Below, piece by piece: positions 5,389 through 8,306 of a stretch of 8,306 bases of DNA. The position numbers were made by a program, and so were the translations under genes. The DNA lies in contig CABSEO010000066.1 in the NCBI GenBank assembly GCA_902476665.1, forward strand, positions 1 through 8,306. The letters run 5' to 3'. This DNA is from an uncultured Emergencia sp. (GTDB lineage Bacteria > Bacillota > Clostridia > Peptostreptococcales > Anaerovoracaceae). The first letter of the stretch is position 1. Every line of letters starts with the position of its first letter. Under the pieces are notes generated by a model. The model saw only the letters and a program-made list of their open reading frames with translations, made no database searches and was not told the origin of the DNA.

Positions 5389-6378
5389 ATGAGAAAAAGA
5401 ATTATAACAGCAGTACTTGCCGTAACAATGGTATTTCTGCTTGCAGCATGCGGGAATGAAAAACAGGATACGGCAGAACAGTCAACATCTGACAGTCATT
5501 ATCCTGTGACTGTAACCACTTATGACTATGCAGGCAACGAAATCGAAACAGTGTATGAAAGGGCCCCTGAAAAAGTAATCGCTGTTTACCAGGGAAGTAT
5601 TGAGACAATGATAGCTTTGGGACTGGAAGACAGAGTCATTGCATCTTACGGTCTTGACAACGAAGTGAAGGATGAATGGAAATCAGGATTGGAAAAAATG
5701 AACTATCAGGAAGACCCCTTCGCTCCGGATAAGGAAACGGTCACCGTTGCACAGCCTGATATGATCCTGAGCTGGGGATCCATTTTCGCCGATGACAAGC
5801 TGGGTGACGTTAACAGCTGGATTTCCGAAGGCGTCAATACATACATAAATACAAACACGCGTGCCAATGGTTCAAGAACCCTGGAAAACGAATACACTGA
5901 CATCCTGAATCTGGGAAAAATCTTTAACGTAGAAGACAAAGCCAAAGCACTGGTCAATGAAATGAAATCTGAGGTTGACAGTTATCTTAAAGCCGCTGAA
6001 GGCAAAAAAAAGCTCAAGGTCGCGGTTGTTGAGCCTTATGACAGTTCTATTACAAATTACGGCACAGACTCACTGGCAGGAAGCATGGTTACATCTCTTG
6101 GAGCAGACATGGCTATCCCGGAGGCATCCTCAATAGGTAAGGAAGATCTAATCAGTGCGGATCCGGATGTGATCTTTGTGGTATATATGGCATATAGAGG
6201 CGACAGTCCGGAAAAAGTGATCAGAGATCAAATGTCAGTGATTCAGGGTGACGCTGCTCTCTCCTCTCTGAAAGCCGTTAAAAATAACCGGGTATACCCC
6301 ATTATGCTGGGCGACATGTATGCAAGCGGCCCTCGTACAATTGATGGGATCAGAACCTTTGCAGAGGGAATATATTAG
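5389..6378 (+). CDS. btuF: Substrate-binding lipoprotein of the corrinoid (vitamin B12) ABC importer
   Basis: Cell-surface lipoprotein that captures the ligand and delivers it to the permease, 329 aa. The N-terminus MRKRII is followed by a hydrophobic stretch and a lipobox LAAC, with Cys21 as the lipidated residue. An acidic Glu/Asp/Ser-rich linker tethers it to the membrane. The mature part is a FecB/BtuF-type (class III) binding protein. An opening domain runs through RAPEKVIAVYQGSIETMIALG (59-79) and QPDMILSWG. A long backbone helix near the middle (DKAKALVNEMKSEVDSYL) leads into the second lobe, with DPDVIFVV and a closing NRVYPIMLGD. It heads a three-gene unit under the cobalamin riboswitch, which is the basis for assigning corrinoids over iron-siderophores or haem; sequence alone would not separate these. 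The permease follows after 11 nt. Confidence 0.85.
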   Translation: MRKRIITAVLAVTMVFLLAACGNEKQDTAEQSTSDSHYPVTVTTYDYAGNEIETVYERAPEKVIAVYQGSIETMIALGLEDRVIASYGLDNEVKDEWKSGLEKMNYQEDPFAPDKETVTVAQPDMILSWGSIFADDKLGDVNSWISEGVNTYINTNTRANGSRTLENEYTDILNLGKIFNVEDKAKALVNEMKSEVDSYLKAAEGKKKLKVAVVEPYDSSITNYGTDSLAGSMVTSLGADMAIPEASSIGKEDLISADPDVIFVVYMAYRGDSPEKVIRDQMSVIQGDAALSSLKAVKNNRVYPIMLGDMYASGPRTIDGIRTFAEGIY

Positions 6379-6389
6379 TAACAGAGTAA

Positions 6390-7460
6390 ATGATTATGAA
6401 AAATAACATGTTATCTGAGCATTATATGATTGCCGCTGTAGCACTGACAGTGCTTTTAGCCGTTTCCCTTATACTTGCAGTTACCTTTGGAACTGTAGAT
6501 ATGCCTGTAGGAAAAGTGTACGGCACCATCACAGGCGGTATTACTTCACTTTTCAGGGCAGAAAAAATTTCGGCAGAAGAAAGTCCGGATTTTGCTGTGG
6601 TATGGCTTATCAGACTTCCACGACTGATTCTTGCGGTCATCGTGGGTGCAGGTCTTTCTGTGTGTGGAGCTGTCATGCAGGCTGTGGTCAAAAATCCACT
6701 GGCCGATCCCTATATACTGGGTGTCTCCTCCGGTGCAAGTCTGGGCGCCACCCTTGCCATCATTTCAGGCATGGGCAGTGCCTTTGGCGGAAGCGCCGCA
6801 GGAGTGCTGGGATTCATCGGTGCACTTGTATCATCCTTTCTGGTCATGACTATAGCCAATATGGGAGGAAGAAGCAATGCCATCAAACTGATCTTATCCG
6901 GCACGGCAGTTTCTGCCCTGTGTTCTGCCTTTGCAAACTTTCTGATTTTCGTATCAAACAAAGACAGCGCAGTGAAGGCTGTTATGCAATGGACCATGGG
7001 AAGTCTGGGCGGGGCAGAATGGATCAGTAACGGGATCATCGCCACGGTGATGATCAGTGGTATATTGTTTTTTACATCTCAGTACAGAACACTGAATCTG
7101 ATGCTGCTTGGGGATGAGTCTGCTGTAACATTGGGAACCAATCTGCATCGGTATCGTACCGTTTATCTTGCAGTAAGTGCTCTGATGATAGGATTTGCAG
7201 TGTTCAAATCGGGGATGATCGGATTTGTCGGACTGATCATCCCTCATATCGTCAGAATGCTGTTTGGAACAGATCACAAAAAGGTGATTGTTCTGTCAGC
7301 ACTCATGGGCGCAATCTTTCTGCTATGGGCAGATGTCCTGAGCCGAACGCTGATAAACGGAACAGAAATGCCAGTAGGGATCATCACTTCTGTGATCGGC
7401 GCGCCTGTATTTGTATATCTTATGGTGAAAAGAAGCTACGGCTTTGGAGGTGAACGATAA
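6390..7460 (+). CDS. btuC: FecCD/BtuC-type permease of the corrinoid ABC importer
   Basis: Inner-membrane channel subunit, 356 aa, expected to have about ten membrane helices and to act as a homodimer. Hallmarks in order: a first helix near 11-34, RLPRLILAVIVGAGLSVCG near 75-93, then NPLADPYILGVSSGA at 102-116, the most diagnostic FecCD motif. QWTMGSL follows near 200-206, then GFVGLIIPHIVR at 278-289 (cytoplasmic coupling region that meets the ATPase) and EMPVGIITSVIGAPVF at 326-341. The start is less certain than for its neighbours: ATG 6390 has only a weak ribosome site, and ATGs at 6396 and 6408 are also in frame, which changes at most six residues. Its TAA overlaps the next gene's ATG by one base, indicating tight co-translation. 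B12 specificity is inferred from the riboswitch. Confidence 0.88.
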   Translation: MIMKNNMLSEHYMIAAVALTVLLAVSLILAVTFGTVDMPVGKVYGTITGGITSLFRAEKISAEESPDFAVVWLIRLPRLILAVIVGAGLSVCGAVMQAVVKNPLADPYILGVSSGASLGATLAIISGMGSAFGGSAAGVLGFIGALVSSFLVMTIANMGGRSNAIKLILSGTAVSALCSAFANFLIFVSNKDSAVKAVMQWTMGSLGGAEWISNGIIATVMISGILFFTSQYRTLNLMLLGDESAVTLGTNLHRYRTVYLAVSALMIGFAVFKSGMIGFVGLIIPHIVRMLFGTDHKKVIVLSALMGAIFLLWADVLSRTLINGTEMPVGIITSVIGAPVFVYLMVKRSYGFGGER

Positions 7461-8224
7461 TGCAGGTAAAGGCAGAAAATATATCCTTTGCATATAACGG
7501 TTGCAAAATACTCAACAGTGTAAATCTGTCCGTTTCTAAAGGTGAGTTCGCTGGGATCATAGGGCCCAACGGAAGCGGAAAAAGCACACTGCTGAAGTGT
7601 ATGTGCAGAATCTTTGAACCGGCAGAAGGAGCAGTTTATGTCGGCGGAAAACCGCTGAAACAGATGTCCTTCAAAGAATCTGCCCGAAAAGTCTCTGTTG
7701 TGTCCCAGCATAATTATTATAACTTTGATTTTTCAGTCAGGGACGTAGTTCTCATGGGCAGATCTCCCCATAAGAAAGCTATGGAAAGAGACAATGCCGA
7801 AGACTATAGAATTGTAACCGATGCCCTGAAGAAAGTGGGAATGGAGTCCATGCAGGCTCGAATCTTTTCCACGCTGTCAGGAGGCGAACAGCAGAGAGTA
7901 ATTCTTGCAAGAGCCCTTGCCCAGAAAACAGAATGCCTCCTGCTGGATGAGCCCACCAACCACCTGGATATCAAGTATCAGCTGGAACTGATGGATATTG
8001 TAAAGCATCTCGGCAAGACGGTGATTGCTGCAATCCATGATCTCAACATTGCTGCAATGTACTGTGATGTTATCCATGTATTAAAAAACGGAAACATTAT
8101 TGACTCAGGAACACCGTCCGAGATACTGACTCCTGAACTCATAAAACAGGTATATGACGTGGATGCGGAGGTGTTTCAGGATATCAAGGGAATTACCAGA
8201 ATTATCTACTTCGGCAGAAAGTGA
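7460..8224 (+). CDS. btuD: ATPase subunit of the corrinoid ABC importer
   Basis: Cytoplasmic ATP-hydrolysing subunit that powers import, 254 aa, the normal length for FecE/BtuD proteins. All catalytic motifs are intact: Walker A GPNGSGKST (35-43), Q-loop Gln83 in VVSQHN, signature LSGGEQQRV (139-147), Walker B CLLLDEP with Glu164 as catalytic base (159-165), D-loop NHLD (167-170) and the H-loop His193 in AIHDLN. Start ATG 7460-7462 overlaps the permease stop (TAATG), with GGAGGTG ending 7 nt upstream. The protein should form a homodimer under a permease dimer. It appears to be the last gene of the operon in view: the 82 bp after it hold no start codon with a good ribosome site and no clear terminator, so more genes may follow outside the window. 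Confidence 0.92.
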   Translation: MQVKAENISFAYNGCKILNSVNLSVSKGEFAGIIGPNGSGKSTLLKCMCRIFEPAEGAVYVGGKPLKQMSFKESARKVSVVSQHNYYNFDFSVRDVVLMGRSPHKKAMERDNAEDYRIVTDALKKVGMESMQARIFSTLSGGEQQRVILARALAQKTECLLLDEPTNHLDIKYQLELMDIVKHLGKTVIAAIHDLNIAAMYCDVIHVLKNGNIIDSGTPSEILTPELIKQVYDVDAEVFQDIKGITRIIYFGRK

Positions 8225-8306
8225 GAACAGCAAAGAACTGTTTCGGCTTGGTTCAATGCAATTATCATCCTTATAAATGCAATAGATACTTTAAAATTGA
8301 TTTATA

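Noticed and set aside
8226..8242. AACAG/CTGTT hairpin after the ATPase gene as operon terminator
   Set aside because: The stem is only 5 bp and no T-run follows, so it cannot be called a terminator. The last 82 bp otherwise show only a small AATGCAAT repeat of doubtful meaning.

Overview
The window looks like chromosome of a low-to-mid-GC Firmicute, most likely a gut clostridium of the Lachnospiraceae type. This rests on overall composition, strong GGAGG ribosome binding sites, TTGACA/TATAAT-type promoters and a riboswitch-controlled transporter operon. The genus is not resolved. I see no phage, IS element, CRISPR array, tRNA or rRNA.

Left half, minus strand (1-3894). Reading in the direction of transcription (right to left), it begins with azlC-azlD, a branched-chain amino-acid exporter pair with overlapping genes; azlC probably starts at TTG. 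Next is a shortened and unusual fold-type-I (class V aminotransferase / cysteine-desulfurase-like) PLP protein that lacks several residues the family depends on. Last comes a nucleoside-salvage pair with its own promoter: an inosine/uridine-preferring nucleoside hydrolase, then a ribokinase cut by the window edge. The hydrolase would release ribose and the ribokinase would phosphorylate it. The hydrolase frame is broken near base 996, before its catalytic His-Asp, so the gene is either a recent pseudogene or carries a sequencing error.

Middle (3895-4943). A divergent promoter region separates azlC from a plus-strand EamA-family exporter resembling the aromatic amino-acid exporter YddG. An intrinsic terminator follows it.

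Right half, plus strand (5037-8224). A near-consensus promoter drives a cobalamin riboswitch. Its expression platform contains a hand-derivable terminator and a mutually exclusive antiterminator. Downstream is a three-gene ABC importer: substrate-binding lipoprotein, FecCD/BtuC-type permease and ATPase. The riboswitch identifies this as a vitamin B12/corrinoid importer (BtuFCD-like) repressed when B12 is plentiful.

I did not find a clearly new multi-gene system. The items most worth checking are the divergent PLP protein, the broken nucleoside hydrolase and the B12 riboswitch switching structure.
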